Assembly (NCBI GenBank): GCA_001818235.1
Contig: MHJY01000034.1
Span: forward strand, 1 to 36,942
Origin: Candidatus Jacksonbacteria bacterium RIFOXYB2_FULL_44_15
GTDB taxonomy: Bacteria; Patescibacteriota; Patescibacteriia; UBA9629
Length of the DNA stretch: 36,942 bases
Direction of reading: 5' to 3'
The number at the start of each line of letters is the position of its first letter. The first letter of the stretch is position 1. This document shows, one piece after another, positions 35,635 through 36,942 of the stretch. The notes below the pieces were generated by a model, which saw only the letters and a list, made by a program, of their open reading frames with translations, did no database searches and had not been told where the DNA came from. The translations under genes and the position numbers were made by a program.

Positions 35635-36942
35635 TTAGACAAGCCCAATTCTCCCCCGCAACTTGCGATGATAATTAACCGCAAAGCGGTGGGCTTCGTC
35701 GCGCACCCGAATCAAAAGCAGTTGATTTTGTTTGATGCGAGCGCGGTTGCGTAAAGTCATCGGCCCGAAAATCAATTCCACTTTTTTGCGCGTTGGCCCT
35801 TTGGCGATGCCGACAATTGGAATTTTGGGGCAGATCTCAACTGCCGCGTTAACCTGGCCGCGTCCCCCATCAATCAAAATCAAATCTGGCATTGGCCAGT
35901 CGCTATGCTTTAAGCGACGCTGGAGTATTTCCTGAATCATGGCTGGATCATTGGCGCTAGGCACGGTTTTTATTTTAAATCGTCGATACTGGCTTTTATT
36001 CGGCTCGCCTTGTTCAAAGACCACCAGACTGCCGGTCGCAAATAAACCACTGATATTGGAGATATCGTAGCCCTCAATGCGTTGCCAAACAGAGCTCAAA
36101 TCGCTCGGGCGTTTTAGTAAATGCACGTCTTGAATATGCTCGAGATAATAAATTTGATTGCGCAAAATCATTGCCTGTTCAAATTTTTGCTCGTCGCTCA
36201 AACGCCGCATTTCGGCGATCAACTTTTTCATCACTAATTTTTTTTTACCTCGGAAAAATAAAATCAAATTGCGGATAATCTTGCCGTATTCAATGGCGCT
36301 TATTTCTCCGGTGCAAACCCCGGGGCATTGGCCAAGATGATGGTAGAAGCAGGATTGCATTGATGCCGTTTGACCTTGATTACAGTAAGGAAAAATCCGG
36401 CGCATCATTTTTAAAATCGAGGTGACGATGTCGCGGTTTAAAAACGGGCCGAATTGGGCGCGAAACATTTTTTTTTCGTAGACTGTCCGAGAATTGTCAT
36501 TCCGAGCGTAGCGAAGCGGAGTCGAGGAATCTCTTTTGGCGCAGATAAGGGATCCCTGCCCTGCCGGCAGGCGGGCCTCGACTTCGCTCGGGATGACAAA
36601 TTCGTATTTTTGCTTATTCCCGGACACTCTGAGGTTAGGAGGGGTCGGTTTTAAATCACTGCCGCGCTTGATTAACACTTTTGGAAATTTTTCTTTGGTG
36701 ATGACGATGTACAGAAAACTGCGGTCATCTTTTTGTAAAATGTTATACTGGGGTTTGTATTTTTTGATCAGCTCGGCTTCCAAAATCGTCGCTTCTAAAA
36801 CCGAATCAGTCAGCTGAAAGCTGATTTTCGCGATTTCCTGTACCAAACGAGTGGTTTTGGTATCATGAGCGCCCACCAAATATGAATTTACCCGTTTTTT
36901 CAGGGAGCTGGCTTTGCCGACATAAATCACTGTCTGGCGCGC
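35635..36942 (-). CDS. uvrC: Excinuclease ABC subunit C (partial, N-terminus beyond window)
   Basis: VIYVGKASSLKKRVNSYL (GIY-YIG domain), FGPFL, CFYHHLGQCPGVCTGEIS, IEGYDISNISG, LILIDGGRGQVNAA, RDEAHRFAVNYHRKLR. Confidence 0.96.
   Translation of the reverse strand, partial: ARQTVIYVGKASSLKKRVNSYLVGAHDTKTTRLVQEIAKISFQLTDSVLEATILEAELIKKYKPQYNILQKDDRSFLYIVITKEKFPKVLIKRGSDLKPTPPNLRVSGNKQKYEFVIPSEVEARLPAGQGSLICAKRDSSTPLRYARNDNSRTVYEKKMFRAQFGPFLNRDIVTSILKMMRRIFPYCNQGQTASMQSCFYHHLGQCPGVCTGEISAIEYGKIIRNLILFFRGKKKLVMKKLIAEMRRLSDEQKFEQAMILRNQIYYLEHIQDVHLLKRPSDLSSVWQRIEGYDISNISGLFATGSLVVFEQGEPNKSQYRRFKIKTVPSANDPAMIQEILQRRLKHSDWPMPDLILIDGGRGQVNAAVEICPKIPIVGIAKGPTRKKVELIFGPMTLRNRARIKQNQLLLIRVRDEAHRFAVNYHRKLRGRIGLV
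36496..36597. repeat. 102-bp palindromic interspersed repeat, copy B, in frame inside uvrC
   Basis: gtcattccgagcgtagcgaagcggagtcgagg...cctcgacttcgctcgggatgac; translated within UvrC as VIPSEVEARLPAGQGSLICAKRDSSTPLRYARND. Confidence 0.9.

Noticed and set aside
35501-36597. Two repeats 1 kb apart considered as a CRISPR or composite transposon
   Set aside because: Only two inverted, roughly 102-bp copies with no spacers and no transposase between them; the intervening DNA is uvrC itself.
36454-36654. 66-aa and 93-aa plus ORFs over the uvrC repeat
   Set aside because: Translations of the palindromic repeat and antisense uvrC; not independent genes.

Overview
The window reads as a compact, gene-dense bacterial chromosome segment. 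Its architecture suggests a Candidate Phyla Radiation/Patescibacteria-like genome: short intergenic gaps, ATGA overlaps, mostly leaderless-looking starts and AT-rich intergenic repeats. That lineage is an inference, not a computed result. Almost everything is on the minus strand. Recognisable blocks are: pyrD (partial); an isolated class IV aminotransferase; an MNT/HEPN pair behind gatB; a dTMP-synthesis cluster (tmk, dut, thyA, P-loop kinase, dCMP deaminase, DHFR/RibD-like); frr; a secreted beta-propeller; holB; a second MreB; a glycosyltransferase/O-antigen-ligase-like cluster; gyrB; greA; mrdA-mreD-mreC-mreB; metG; a frameshifted SDH-type serine protease; uppP; an AMP-forming acyl-CoA synthetase; gap; pyrH-tsf-rpsB; rpmE; rpmG; an FGGY/xylulose kinase; and uvrC (partial). 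Two small genes are absent from the supplied ORF track: rpmG (53 aa) and a 50-aa peptide with 12 cysteines. The observations most worth a second look are: (1) a 102-bp palindromic interspersed repeat inserted in frame inside uvrC, with a near-identical inverted copy just downstream; (2) the 12-Cys mini-protein; (3) a frameshift at the catalytic-serine motif of the SDH protease in a CG-dinucleotide run; (4) two genes with perfect AAAGGAGG Shine-Dalgarno sequences among neighbours that lack them. I found no CRISPR array, rRNA, tRNA or transposase, and no clear evidence of a wholly new multi-gene system.
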